A stretch of DNA of 64,000 bases from Phocoena phocoena. Its lineage: Eukaryota > Chordata > Mammalia > Artiodactyla > Phocoenidae. The stretch is taken from contig NC_089220.1 in the NCBI RefSeq assembly GCF_963924675.1, positions 162,477,270-162,541,269 on the forward strand, in the 5' to 3' direction. Below the pieces are notes generated by a model. It searched no databases. It had not been told where the DNA came from and saw only the letters and a list, made by a program, of their open reading frames with translations. Below, piece by piece: positions 26,869 through 38,536 of this stretch; position 1 is the stretch's first letter, and the number at the start of each line of letters is the position of its first letter. The position numbers were made by a program, and so were the translations under genes.

Positions 26869-27071
26869 GGTTTCCCTGGTGGCACAGTGGTTGAGAGTCC
26901 GCCTGCCGATGCAGGGGACACGGGTTCGTGCCCTGGTCCGGGAAGATCCCACATGCCGCGGAGCGGCTGGGCCCGTGAGCCATGGCCGCTGAGCCTGCAC
27001 GTCCGGAGCCTGTGCTCCGCAACGGGAGAGGCCACAACTGTGAGAGGCCCGCATACTGCAAAAAAAAAAAA
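26869..27071 (+). repeat. CHR-2 type SINE
   Basis: Sense copy with a pure A-tail. The flank tggacttgg occurs directly before the head and directly after the tail. It is inserted between ORF1 and ORF2 of the L1M. Confidence 0.92.
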
Positions 27072-27299
27072 TGGACTTGGATTAACTGTAAATATATACT
27101 GCCAACTGTAGGGCAACCACTAAAAAGAATTTAAAAAGAGTATAACCAATATGCTAAGAAAGGAGAGAAAACTCAGTTATTTAAATGTTTAATTAAAAAG
27201 GCAGAAGCATAGAAGAAAAAATAGGGCAACAAAGAATAAGGGCAACAAATAGAAAACAGTAACAAATATGGTAGATATTATTCCAATACTATCAATAAT

Positions 27300-28560
27300 C
27301 ACTTTGAACATGAATGGTCTATATGCACCAATTAAAAGATAGAGATTGTCAGAGTGGATCAAAAACAAGACCCAGGGCTTCCCTGGTGGCGCAGTGGTTG
27401 AGAGTCCGCCTGCCGATGGAGGGGACACGGGTTCGTGCCCCGGTCCGGGAAGATCCCACATGCCGCGGAGCGGCTGGGCCCGTGGGCCATGGCCGCTGAG
27501 CCTGTGCGTCCGGGGCCTGTGCTCCACAGCGGGAGATGCCACAACAGTGAGAGGCCCTCGTACCGCAAAAAAAAAAAAAAAAACAAGACCCAACTCTATG
27601 TTTTCTACAAGAAACCCACTTTAAATATAAAAACACATATATATTAAAAGTAAATGAATAGAGAAAAGCATACCATGCTAACACTAATCAAGAGAAAGCA
27701 GGAGTAGCTATGTTAATTTCTGACACAACAGACTTCATTCAGAGCAAGGAGAATTATCAGGGATAAAGAAAGGAATTTCATATTGATAAAGGGGTTAATT
27801 CTCCAAGAAGACATAACAATCCTTAATGTATTATGCACCTAACAATAGAGTGTTAAAATACATGAAGCAAAAACTGATTGAGCTGCAAGGAGAAACAGGT
27901 AAATCCATTATTATAGTTGGAGACTTCAATACCCCTCTATCAGAAATGGACAGATATAGCAAGAGGAAAATCAGAAGGACAGAGTTGAACTCAACAACAC
28001 CATCAATCAACTAGATCTAAATGACATTTATAGACTGCTTCATCCAACAATAGCAGAACACATTCTTCTCAAGCTCACATGGAACATTCAACAAGATAGA
28101 CCACATTCTGGGTCATAAAACACACCTTCAATTTGAAAGAACAGAAATCAGTAACAGAAAGATAACTGGAAAATCCCAAAATACATGGACAGTAAACAAT
28201 GTGCTTCTAAATAACACATGGGTCAAAGAAGGAAACTCAAGGGAAATTGGAAAGTATTTTGAACTAAATGAAAACAAAAATATAACATCAAAATTTGCGG
28301 GATGCAGTGAAAGCAGTGCTTAGAGAGAGAATTATAGCATTGAATGAATATATTAGAAAAGAGGAAGATCTGAAATTAATAATCTGTTTCTATCTTAGAA
28401 AACTAAAAAGAAGAGCAAATTAAAACCAAAGTAAGTAGAAGAAAAGAAATAATACGAATTAGAGCAGAAATTAATGAATTTGAAAACAGAACAATAGAGA
28501 AAATCAATGAAAAGACTGCTCTTTGCAAAGATCCATAAAAACCACAATCCTCTAGTCAGG
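27300..28560 (+). pseudogene. Broken L1 ORF2 (endonuclease domain)
   Basis: The sequence encodes, in pieces, the AP-endonuclease start of L1 ORF2p: a NGL-type start (aacatgaatggtctatatgc), a SEWIK...KTQ/DP passage cut by the SINE at 27375, and a 62-codon open piece at 27826-28014 (YAPNNRVLKYMKQKLIELQG, then IIVGDFNTPLSEMDRYS). GDFN is the conserved catalytic-site motif of the family. Frame breaks follow, and nothing of the reverse transcriptase remains. It is non-functional. Confidence 0.85.
27375..27578 (+). repeat. CHR-2 type SINE
   Basis: Sense copy with a clean 14-bp target-site duplication, aaaaacaagaccca, at 27361-27374 and about 27579-27592. It splits the ORF2 endonuclease frame of the L1M. 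It lies only about 300 bp from another copy in the same orientation. Confidence 0.94.
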
Positions 28561-28562
28561 CT

Positions 28563-28885
28563 AATTAAAGTGAAGGTTTACTTTACTTTTCTATTTTTAA
28601 AAAATGAACAATATAAGTAGATGGTGAATATCTGTGCATTCTTAGTTATATTCTGGCAACATATTCTGTTGGTTTATTGCCAACAGGGATTTTGTCATAG
28701 CTCTTTCTAAATAGTGAGCCTTCCATTTAGAGTAAACACTCTTATTATTAATGCTGCATTAAGAGTGACAAGAATCCTTTCTACGTGAGTTTTTTTTAAA
28801 TACAGTTCTGATAATATAGGTTTTTATTTTCAGAAAGCAGACCCATTTTTGCTTTCCTGGGGGTTATCCATATGATTTAGATGGT
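28563..28885. other. Unclassified DNA, no gene seen
   Basis: Short AT-rich interval between the truncated L1M and a MIR relic. Confidence 0.4.
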
Positions 28886-28889
28886 ATGA

Positions 28890-29065
28890 TTTTTTTTTCA
28901 GAGTTTTTCAGTGCCGGGCATTTTTGCTGGGCACTTTTTATGCATTATCTCAATTTATTCTCAAAACTCCTCTGTGGAGTAATACTATAGATATCCTCAT
29001 TTTATGGATGAGAACGTTGAAAGAAGTCACAACATTAGCAGCAAACAAAGCCAGGATTTGACATC
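28890..29065 (-). repeat. MIR SINE relic
   Basis: Antisense MIR order: tgccgggcatttttgctggg, tttatgcattatctcaattt, cctcattttatggatgagaa, then aagccaggatttgacatctt. Confidence 0.7.
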
Positions 29066-29677
29066 TTAGCTGCCATGGAAACTGGCAAAGCAAAAGTCTG
29101 GAGTGTTCAATTTCTATAATGGGATGTGGGATGTGCACTGTGCCTCTCACTTCTTATATGAAGTGTCTTTGAGACGAATCTTGAAAATTAAATAGATGTT
29201 TACTAAACAGGCAAGGAGTTACATATTCCGAGAAGAAGGGAGCAAATGTGTAAAGACATATTTCCTCAATGTGCTGATCAAGTACGTGGCCCATGCGAGA
29301 AAGGCGTGGGAGCTAAACTTCTAAAGGCAGACAGTATGCAGATCACAAAGGTTCCTGTGTGCCACATAGGAGGGTAAGCCTGGGAGAAATGGGAAGGGAC
29401 ATTCATGGATCTGAATGTTATACAAATCCCTATGCACAATAGGGGTTGCTCTGGGAATAGAGTGTGTGTCAGTGGTACACTGAAGCAAGAAGGATCAGTT
29501 AGGAGGCCACTGAATCAAACTCAGGTGAGGAAAGATGAGGGCCTGGATGATGGCTATGGCTGTGAGAACCAACAGGAAGCTGCAAAAATCAAAATATGTA
29601 AAAGAGAAATCAGCGAGACTTGAAAACTGATCAGATACAGGGATGAGTGAAAATGAATAGCTTAAGATAACACTCAG

Positions 29678-29799
29678 GGGACTTCCCTGGCAGTCCAGTG
29701 GTTAAGATTCCACACTTCCACTGCAGGGGGCACAGGTTCGATCCCTGGTTGGGGAACTAAGATCCCACATGCCTGTGGTGTGGCCAAAAAAAAAAAAAA
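29678..29799 (+). repeat. CHR-1-like SINE
   Basis: Short sense copy (ggacttccctggcagtccag ... gtggtgtggcc, A-tail) with a 14-bp target-site duplication, aagataacactcag, at 29664-29677 and 29800-29813. Confidence 0.93.
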
Positions 29800-30005
29800 A
29801 AGATAACACTCAGATTTCTAGATTTAGGTTGCAAGGAATAAGAGTCTCTGAACTAAGAAAGGCAAGTGCATTAGAAGGTTTTGCAGGATGTTGTTGAATT
29901 CCACCTTGGATATACTGATTCTGAAGCACCTGTGGAACATCTACATGGAGGTATCCTCTAGGAATTCAGTATGAGCGTCTGGCACTTAGATGAGATTCTT
30001 GATCA

Positions 30006-30260
30006 GAAGCGGTGTGGTGTGATGGCCGGGGATGGAGCTTTTGGACAAACTGTCTTTGGTTTGAGTTATCACCCTAGTAATTAAAAAATGTTACCACTCT
30101 ACTAATTGTCTAGGTGTATGACCTAGGCAAGTTACTTACCCTCTCTGAACCTCAGTTTTTCAATTATAAAATGAGAATAATTTCTACCTCTAGGGTTCAC
30201 ATATATAAAGAACAAGATAATGTGTATCAATCATGATGTACAGGTAGTTCTCAACACTTA
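30006..30260 (+). repeat. MIR SINE
   Basis: Sense MIR order: gtgtgatggccggggatgga, ggtgtatgacctaggcaagt, ttaccctctctgaacctcag, aaaatgagaataatttctac. Confidence 0.75.
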
Positions 30261-30599
30261 GAACTAGAGGTTTTAATTTTGGAATCATCAGTACATAAAC
30301 ACAAAGGATGGGCAGAATGCAGAAAAGAATATAAGGAAGAATCTGAGTAAGGACCGTATCTGGGAGAGTTGATGTCATGAAGTCCTAGGGAGGATTCAAC
30401 CAGAGAATCTTAGAGAATTTCAACCAGTGTCGTCTGAACTGTCAAATGGTGAAGAGCCCAGTAAGATAAAGCCTAGGAATCGTCCACTTGTGAACAACTA
30501 GAATGCTACCAGCCACCTTATGTAGAGCAGGCTCAGTGAATTGGGAAGGTACATGAGATATAGACCTGACAAGTGTTTCAAAAATAAAACATATGGGGT

Positions 30600-33280
30600 A
30601 AATATTAGAAGCTAATGACATTTCTTAAAAATGAAGATTGCTTTCAGTTTAAAAATGCAAAGAATCCTCTGATCCCTAGCAAGAATAAACCTAAACAATT
30701 ACTAAATATGATTTTTCCTCAAAGTTGCATTTTTCTGTAGGTTTAAAAATGGGGAAGAAAAAATAGCAGAGAAGAATCCTTGGGAAAGAGTTTAAAGTTC
30801 ATTTGCCCTCCTCTATTCACGTTTACCTTTGTTAATTTCTTTTCTTTTTCTTTGTACTTTAAGAAGACTTTGTTCTTCTTTACCTCTATGTAGATAATTC
30901 AAAGGCAACTTCTGAACAGTCTGTCTGAACTTCAGAATAATATCTAGGTTATTCTTTGGTGGTCCATTATGATCCATTTTAACACAGTTTTTCCATTAAT
31001 AATAAAAAACTTTTGAATTCCACAGCATTGCTTGTGGCTCCTAATTATCATTATGAATATATATGCAAATGTATGCAGGATAAAGTTTTCAGTCGTCTAA
31101 AGACTTTAGCTAGTTTCGTTTGCTGTGGCACCCTTTGGATAGTCTACAAATTACGAACGTCATTCCCTTAAACCCAGGTGCCTCTCAATTCACCGATGTA
31201 CCAGCTAACCATGAAGATAAATGTGGCTTTTTTCACCATTACAGCTCTCACAGTCCAGGGTTTAATTAGCTAATTAATTAGTTAACTAACTTTATAATGA
31301 ATGAAACAGGATAATAGAAATACAGAAAGACTTGTATAGATTATAGAGAGGAACCTAAAATATCATATAGGTCTTTTCTCCTTCCTCTATTTTTTTTTTT
31401 TTTGAATCCTTGATGGAGAGAGATTTGAACATGTCTTTGTTGCTGAAAAACGATCCTTGATTCCAACAGTCACCCAGATGGGTAAATCCAAGTGGAACTA
31501 TAATCGCACGTTAACAGTTTAATGAATATTTTTGTTAACAATGAGCAGGGTTATCATGGATATACTGAGTGGCTTCCTGACACGTACAGCATTAAGAATA
31601 GGCAGCCATAGACTTTACAACATTATATTGTCTTCTGTTCGGCAGATGAATTTGTGATTTCCTCAAAATGACAAAATGATTTATCACCTCCCATATGTGC
31701 TGCCATCCACCTGGCAGGAGTAATGTCTCCACTAGCCTGCTCCCTCCGGTGGGAAGAAACAATTTTGATGGATAAAAGACTAAACCAAGATTAAGAAAAG
31801 GGAAAAAAATTTCATCAAAAAATGGGGAGTTTTTTTTAATGCATCTTATTAGCAAGACGTGTAGCATAACACATTTCACCAAACACAGTCATCATTCAAG
31901 CCTGTAAGTGAAGGCCTGTTTCATGTTATTCGTGCTTTGCTGATTTATATGGTAAGCACCAGGGGAAAAAGATATAAAGGCTGTCTTTGGCTGCGACAAA
32001 CGACCATTATCCATATTTCTACATAGATGAACCCAAAAGGAGAATCATATTAAATAGTGCGGTTTCTTGTTCTCACTATATTTTGGAAAGGAAACTTTTG
32101 TTGTAATAAATTACATTTGTATGCTTTCACTTACTCCCAATTGCAAACAAATAACTTTCAGATGAATCTAAAATTCAACGTTCTTAAAGTAAAAAGAGGT
32201 TAGGGAACAAAGTTCCCAAAAGAAACTACCTCTGTCGTTGAATACAGTAAAAGAGAAAATGAGGCAGGATGAAAATTGAAGCTGAAAATATCCTCATACA
32301 GAGAGGAAATCAGGAAGTGACTATCAAGAGAATTAGGTGCAAGAAAGAAATGTAAAAGATAGACACAGCAGTGTGTGCTGGGCCTGAGGGCTTGAATATT
32401 TATGGGCTGTTTCAGCTTCCTGCCCCACCTGCTACATGAAAGTCTTATGAAGATTTGAGGTGTTTGGCTTTGGTAGAACGTAAAGAACTGCAACTTTTTT
32501 CCTGTTTATTTAACAGAAAGGAATCAGTCCTTCTCCGCTGGTAATAACTTTACAATAATCACAGAACTTATGTGAATCTAAAGACTCATTTTAAAGAACA
32601 AAGAACATGATGTAGTTGGTCAATATTTTGCCCTGTTGTGTGAGATAAAAATTACAAATAGTGGGAATTTGTAGACAGAATAATGCTGCAGAAGTTACAG
32701 AAACTGCACCTGAGCTCAAAAAGAAACATATGCCTCAGTTTGGGGATTTGCTGTTACAGTTCTCCCTCAGTCTTCTGGTCAAATTAATTCTAAAAATGAA
32801 ATGCAAATTGAAGAATTTCTTAATTTCTGCAGTAAGACTTGGAAGGGTCTGTTTCTAGGATTTTGACCTTTGTATGCAGGAAGAGGGAAGTGATTTTATA
32901 AACCATTTATGGCCTTGATTTGTCCATATATTTACTACTCTGAGCCTGACTTTCTTCAATGTAACCATTGATGATTTGAAGATACACTTGATATCACAGA
33001 ACCTACAGACCCCAAGAAGGCATGCGCGTTTGTGGAGATAAGACAATAGTTTTATCCACAATTATTCCCATTATACCTAACTGCGATAAAATGATTGCTC
33101 TGTGAGATATATCTAGACATATGTCATACCCATTGCTGAAAATAACACCGGTAGGATAAGGCAATTTTTTAAGGTAGGTAGTGACTCTAGTAGGAAGACC
33201 TATTACCACCTTTCTGATTTCCCTTCTTACAGTTTTCCACACACCTCTGCTCCACTAGAGGGCCACTTACCTTAATTGTG
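30600..33280. other. Unclassified DNA, possible conserved non-coding stretch at 31.0-32.1 kb
   Basis: No transposon recognised over about 2.7 kb, which is unusual for this window. It has several TAAT-core motifs, including the perfect palindrome at 31262-31277, and GTTAAC motifs near 31508 and 31533. Absence of repeats plus such motifs is weak evidence for regulatory constraint. No coding frame is credible. Confidence 0.3.
31262..31277. promoter_or_regulatory. 16-bp perfect palindrome with paired TAATTA homeodomain cores
   Basis: TTAATTAGCTAATTAA equals its own reverse complement. Two inverted TAAT cores at short spacing form the kind of site bound by homeodomain dimers. It is seen only as a motif, with no binding evidence, and AT-rich DNA produces such sites by chance. 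Confidence 0.3.
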
Positions 33281-33289
33281 TGTGAACTT

Positions 33290-33560
33290 GATTTGAGACA
33301 GTAGGGTATCGTTAAGTGTATAGAATTTAAGGTTCAGGGTGTCTGAGTTGATACCCTGACTGATACTAGCTGGCTGCAGGAGTTTGGACAAGTTAATTAC
33401 TCTCTTCACTATTTTCATGTGTAAATTACAGACTGTTACAGAACCTACCTCATCATGCAGGTATAAAGGTTAACTAGGCTGACACTGATAGAACATCTGA
33501 AACAATGCCAAGTACATAGGTAGTGCTGGATTCTTGCAGCTATTATAATTATTTGGTAGA
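33290..33560 (+). repeat. MIR SINE
   Basis: Sense order: ggttcagggtgtctgagttg, gtttggacaagttaattact, tacagaacctacctcatcat, aatgccaagtacataggtag. Confidence 0.7.
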
Positions 33561-33569
33561 TTGGCACTA

Positions 33570-35180
33570 AGAAAAAACTCTGTCCTTTAACAGAGCTTAT
33601 CAAAAATCAGAGTATCTGATGTCTTGACCTAAATATTAAACCTAATATATATTGGAGTGTCTAAGCATCCCAGGTCATTTTTACGTTTAATTATGCTAAC
33701 CATTTATCATCTCATATTTGAAAAAAATATCTATAATAGATCAACTCTCTTGGAATGCTTTATTTGGTATTGTCCACAATGGCCAATATATAGCTTCTGT
33801 AGTTAATATTTTTGAGACAATAATGAAACGGATTCACCTAAAGTTCCAATTTACTATTCTATAAATAAATGTTTTTCTTTATTAAATAGAATTTAAAGTA
33901 CTATTAATGACCAATTTCTTCTTGCTGAATTGCCACCATTCATTCTCTGTATTCCTTTAGCTCTTGTGACCTAGGGAACTCTGGTAATATTTCACGCATG
34001 AACTTTGTTTCTTCTGTCTGACTCAAAACTAACCTCCAGCCTCATGCATTTGTTTATCTGCAACCTCCATGTAATCTTATAAAAGCTTCCCAGATAGATA
34101 GAAAATTGGCATTCTAGGAAATATTTCTAAGGTATATACCTGCGTTATGTGTAGCATGGTGATTTCACAGCAGACAACAATGTATTCATTAGGGTTGTCC
34201 ATCAGATTGCCCAGTACTGCTCTTGACCTTGTCCTCATGAACCATTTTCCTTTGGGACTCTTCTTTGTATGACATCCTCAATCTTTTTCGCTCAGTTGGT
34301 TTTCCTCACTCTGCTTACAAACACTTGGAGTTCTATTCTGTTGTGAACTATCTCTTCAGACTTTTTTTAATTTATAGGATCTAAGAGAATAGTTGCTGCT
34401 GAATCAATATATAATACTAGTATAGATATGGATCAAACAATGTTTGGCCAAAATGGTTAGCGATGTTTTTGTGTATCTCCTACCTTCCGTCACCAAATTT
34501 CTCCATTTGTACATTCAACCTGCTATCCTCTTTCCCTCCCAATCTTTTCATATCTTTACACTGTGTCTTTTGGTGTGCTGGCACAGTTGTTCAACCACCC
34601 TGGATCATCTAATCCAATCCTTTTTCTCTTTAACCTGTCTTCAACTTTTGCTTTGTTGATTGATTTGGCCTTTGCACTAATTGGATTTTTATTTTTCATT
34701 GAATTCATTCCCTTCCTCCACATCCTAACAATGTGCATTCTCCCACACAATCCTCAGACCTTTGCTTTTCTCTTTCTTGAGAATGCAGAGTTCAGGGTGG
34801 CTTCTCCAGAAAACCCAATGAAAGCATTTTCCAGTGTCCACATCCAGGACCTCTGTACTGGTGGTCCAGATACCTAGTCAAGGCGAAGCCCCACCAAGCC
34901 CCACCTTGGTGATTGAAATACCTAGTCATTTCAGTCACCAAGAAATGACTGCAAGGACAAATGGAGAGTTGTTTTTGTTTGTTTCCTTTAGAAATAAGGA
35001 ATTAAGAGAGAGGGATCAATATGACAGATTACATACACATTTATTCAACAATCGGTTAAATATACCACTACTTTCAAAATGTACACGTCACGAATCATTA
35101 AAAACCTTCATCATCCCCCTCACTAAGAGTTTAGGTGACACTTGTCTTCTGCTATTATTGCTTGTGAGACTTCTATAAAC
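33570..35180. other. Unclassified DNA with one strong hairpin
   Basis: The T-rich frames at 34444-34877 (71 and 104 codons) look like chance open frames in pyrimidine-rich DNA. The hairpin at 34905-34942 is listed separately. Confidence 0.4.
34905..34942. other. Inverted repeat: 15-bp stem, 8-nt loop
   Basis: Left arm cttggtgattgaaat, loop acctagtc, right arm atttcagtcaccaag. Fourteen of fifteen positions pair and the other is a G-T type mismatch in RNA. Nothing else in the interval explains it. Confidence 0.85.
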
Positions 35181-35184
35181 ACTC

Positions 35185-35450
35185 ATTTCTCCATCTTTAA
35201 AATGGGATGACAATGTTTGTCTTGACTGCTTCATAGGGCTGTTTTGAGAACTGGACAAAATAATGCAGATAGAGATCTTGATATTGAGGGTCAAGAGTTG
35301 TGGGCTGTGATGGCTGCAGTCCCAACTGGGTCATTTCTACGCAGTTAATTCACTTCTCTGATCTCCAATTTCCTTATATATAAATGGGAACGGGGACAGC
35401 AACTTGGACCAGAAGAGCAATAAAGGCCCTTTCAGTGCAGATTTTTACCG
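35185..35450 (+). repeat. MIR relic(s), sense
   Basis: Two successive MIR 3'-half passages: ttctccatctttaaaatggg then cttcatagggctgttttgag, and attcacttctctgatctcca then ttccttatatataaatggga. This is probably two overlapping or nested copies. Confidence 0.6.
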
Positions 35451-35999
35451 CCCTCTCTTATTTACCCACCATGGTACTCGGCACAGCCTCTAATTTCATA
35501 CCAGTTAGTTTTCACTGTCATGTTGACCACACAACATGTGAAAAAACTCTACATGTCTCTTGGTAGTTTACCTGTATAAGTAATCATATTGCTGCACTGC
35601 TTTGTTAGAGGAATGCCATTAAAAACAATCATGATTTTTTTAAAGAACAAATGAAAAATCAATTGAGCTAACTCTGGAAGACAAATGGTTTGATATCTTG
35701 TGTTTTAATCGGCAAAGCAGAAAACTGCCTGTTTGCTGAACTGACTATAACAACGCCTCGTCTGTGTATTTTCCTGCTTTTTACTCTGTAGCCTTCAGTG
35801 TCATGTTAGGATAGGGAGCTCTTTCCTATCTATTTCAGTCTTTTGATATTTGCTCTGCTAGTCATTTGATTAACTTTTCATCAATATGTCAGTTGCTTTA
35901 GCCTTTATATTTCTAATAATTAGCCCTGCACACTGCATATATTAGGAGCTCAATAAAATATTTGTTTATGATAATAGCTAACATTCATAGAATGCTTAA

Positions 36000-36122
36000 T
36001 ATGTATCAAGTACAATTATAAGCACTTTGACATATATTAAGTGAATTAAGCCCTAAGGTATAGGTGTTATTATGTTTACGTATTTTACAGATGAGGAAAC
36101 TGAAGCACAAATTAAGTAATTA
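36000..36122 (-). repeat. MIR SINE
   Basis: Antisense order: ttataagcactttgacatat, gtaggtgttattatg-like text, ttttacagatgaggaaactg, aagcacaaattaagtaatta. One of the clearer MIR copies here. Confidence 0.8.
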
Positions 36123-36129
36123 TCTTTAT

Positions 36130-37145
36130 CTTCTACATACTGGATGAGATTCTCAAATTTATTTTCTTTATCAATAAACTATTTTTTGAAATGCCTGTTT
36201 CTATATTCATTACCTCCAACATATAGTTTAATTTTAATTTTTTAACTCTTGTTTTAAATGTCCACATACTCCTCCTTATCTTATTCCTGTTCATATTTAT
36301 TTCATTTTCGTCTCTCTCCACCACTTGTCTGCTTCATAGAAGCCATTTCTTCTTACAGTAGATCATTCTCTGGATCTTTAGGATAATGTTCCTTTCACCT
36401 TTTCCTAACATAATATTTAAGGTGGCATATTTATTTTTCCTTGTGGACTGAGGTCAGTAAACAGAGTATATCAGACGCCCACGTCCCCACTCCCCTTCTG
36501 CCTGGGTGATATGAAGCCCATCTCCAATCAAATGGGGGAGTTTGGTGATGGGCACAAGCCATCCCGTTTTCAGCTCTCCTTCGTGGTGCTAACTGGCCCT
36601 TGGATCTGCCGACTTGATGAATGTGTTGCTGACTTGATGCTGAATTGTTTAAGATACAACGCACAGCATAGCCTGAGCTATGGGAGGATTTTCTACCTAA
36701 TTCCATAGTCACCTTCCGTGACTTGAGCTGTGAGGGCTTTATCTCACAGGACATAATGTGCCCCAAAATCAGTATCTTTGGGTCATGGTACTTTCTGGGG
36801 GTTCCCTCCACTGAAAAGACATAGAGAGGTGAAAGCACACCTTGGCAGTAATAAAATGACTCCTTGTTCTCTGTTCACACAGACTAAGCTTACAATTAAA
36901 GTCTGCTTACACAAGATGTCGACGCTTGGGTATGTTTGTTGTAATCTGCCTGAATTGTTATTTGAAGAAATTTCTCCCAGTCTCTGGCAAAAGGGGGACT
37001 CTCAATTTTAGTTTGGGATTTCTGAGTTTTCTTCTTTTAGGGGGTCATCAGAGATATCCATACAAGGAGCTATAAGCATTCAGCATAGTTTAATTCAGAA
37101 TGTGTGTACTGAGTGGCCACAAAGCGCCTCTCGTCCCAGGCTGCA
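36130..37145. other. Unclassified DNA, no gene seen
   Basis: Contains a 135-codon minus-strand frame (36431-36838) without domain, conservation or splice evidence. The sequence is not an obvious transposon. Confidence 0.4.
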
Positions 37146-37147
37146 GG

Positions 37148-37343
37148 TAAAGCAGTGAACGAGACAGTCATCACTGCGGCCGTCCTGGGCCTTGGAGGCT
37201 GGGAGGGAAAAGATGCTCTTAACTAGTTATTACATGTTCGTGATGTAAAGCAGTGAAAGAGACCGTCATTACTGCGGCCGTCCTGGGCCTTGGAGGCTGG
37301 GAGGGAAAAGATGCCCTTAACTAGTTATTACATGTTCGCGATG
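37148..37343. repeat. 98-bp tandem duplication, GC-rich unit
   Basis: Copy 1 (37148-37245) and copy 2 (37246-37343) each run from taaagcagtgaa to the last gatg, with five substitutions by eye (about 95% identity) and no gap. The unit holds a GC-rich core, gcggccgtcctgggccttgg, and a SpeI-like actagt. A CpG in the first copy (cgtgatg) is cgcgatg in the second. Confidence 0.95.
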
Positions 37344-37349
37344 AGGGTA

Positions 37350-38530
37350 TGAAAATGGAAGAAGAGGATACCAGGTGTATTTACCGAAGTCAGGTATCAT
37401 TTCAAAATGCCCAAATTATTTTATAAGCTACCTTCCCCTTTCTCCATTTGAAAAACACTCTTCTGTTTTTTCTTTGGTTTGCTTTGCTTTTGAGAGTTCA
37501 CAGTAATTGTAATCACTTGAAAGCATCAAATATTTTCTCCCATAAGCTCCCAATCAAACAAAATAGCATACTATGAAAATAGTGGCATTAATTCTAGGTT
37601 TTTCTACTTCCCTACGTTTTCCTAAAAAAGGAAACTAATTTGCTACAGTGATCATAGTTCTTTAAAGAACTGTTTTACAATTGGACTTCCTTGTTAAACT
37701 ATCTTTCCTCAGGTCCTTTTCTTTCCTTGTGGGAGGAGGTGGTAGATAACATCAGTTATTCCAATGCCATCATTCCTAACACACTAACAATTTTTCTTTG
37801 GTAGAAAGGAAAACAAATGACAGATTGATATTAACAACAGTGTACTCGCAGAGAGCAAACCAAGGGAGACAGCCTCACTTTCTATTGTGAGAAACAGTGC
37901 ATATACCACTGTGGTACCATGGCTGGCACCACAATGGACAAAATAGGTGCTTCAGATAGAAAATTTGAGGTTTTGAATTAACTTTCCAACCTACAGATGG
38001 ATTCAATGTAACACCCATTCCTTCATTATTTCCTTTAAAAAAAATGTATCTTAAAAATGTAGCATCTGTTAATACAATCACAGACTACTTTAATATGAAA
38101 GAGTATAATTAGCACACACTAAGTCCTAGGAAGAAAAAAATAATTGGGCAAGGCTTTATCATATATTTTTGCTATATACTATTCAATACCAGCACTATAT
38201 TTATTTATAATTGAATACATGTAGATTAACATTATTTAAAGGCTTGAATGGAAATTTAAGGACCTTTAAGATGAAAGTATTCATTGAGTCTCTACCTAAC
38301 CTACTCTTTGCTGGAGACTAAAAAAGAACACCAAGTACGTTTCAGAGTAGCAGTACTTTGCAGGAGCAAAAAAGCAAAGAGATAAATAATCCTTTTATTC
38401 ATCACTTGTTACAGAACAAAATCAAACATTATTGTTGAGTTTATATAGCATCATTCTTTTTGAAGAATTCAAAATATTTTCCGACTCTGGAAACAATTAT
38501 ATATTCACAGCATTTGTTTTCTTTTTTGTG
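37350..38530. other. Unclassified AT-rich DNA, no gene seen
   Basis: No recognised repeat or coding feature. Confidence 0.4.
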
Positions 38531-38536
38531 TGTGTG

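Larger units (their letters stand above)
25100..28562 (+). mobile_element. L1M element: 5' UTR, ORF1 and start of ORF2, 3'-truncated
   Basis: The most complete L1 in the window. The 5'-UTR passage (ctgatgctcccaagattaca gagacaggcaaatacaggct) starts near 25155. The ORF1 coiled coil is at 25860-26160, with the open piece SRLETAEERVSELEYISLES. The ORF1 C-terminal part runs to about 26640, then an inter-ORF region. ORF2 starts near 27300 and stops within the domain after the endonuclease at 28562. Two CHR-2 SINEs (26869 and 27375) split it. Frameshifts and stops make it inactive. It sits head-to-tail behind an older L1M. Confidence 0.85.
29170..30560. repeat. Ancient L2-like interspersed repeat, cut by a CHR-1 SINE and a MIR
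   Basis: Passages in order (cagttaggaggccactgaat, atggctatggctgtgag, ctacatggaggtatcctcta, tcatcagtacataaacacaa, aatggtgaagagcccagtaa) match one long mammalian repeat that I associate with L2/CR1-type LINEs. It is interrupted at 29678-29799 and 30006-30260. The family name and orientation are uncertain. Confidence 0.45.

Noticed and set aside
36601..36660. LDL-receptor-A-like cysteine pattern (ICRLDECVADLMLNC)
   Set aside because: Lacks the acidic calcium-binding DGSDE core and suitable splice sites, so it is not an upstream exon of the candidate MALRD1 gene.
36431..36838. 135-codon minus-strand frame
   Set aside because: No recognisable family, overlapping frames on the other strand, and no splice sites that would make it an exon.
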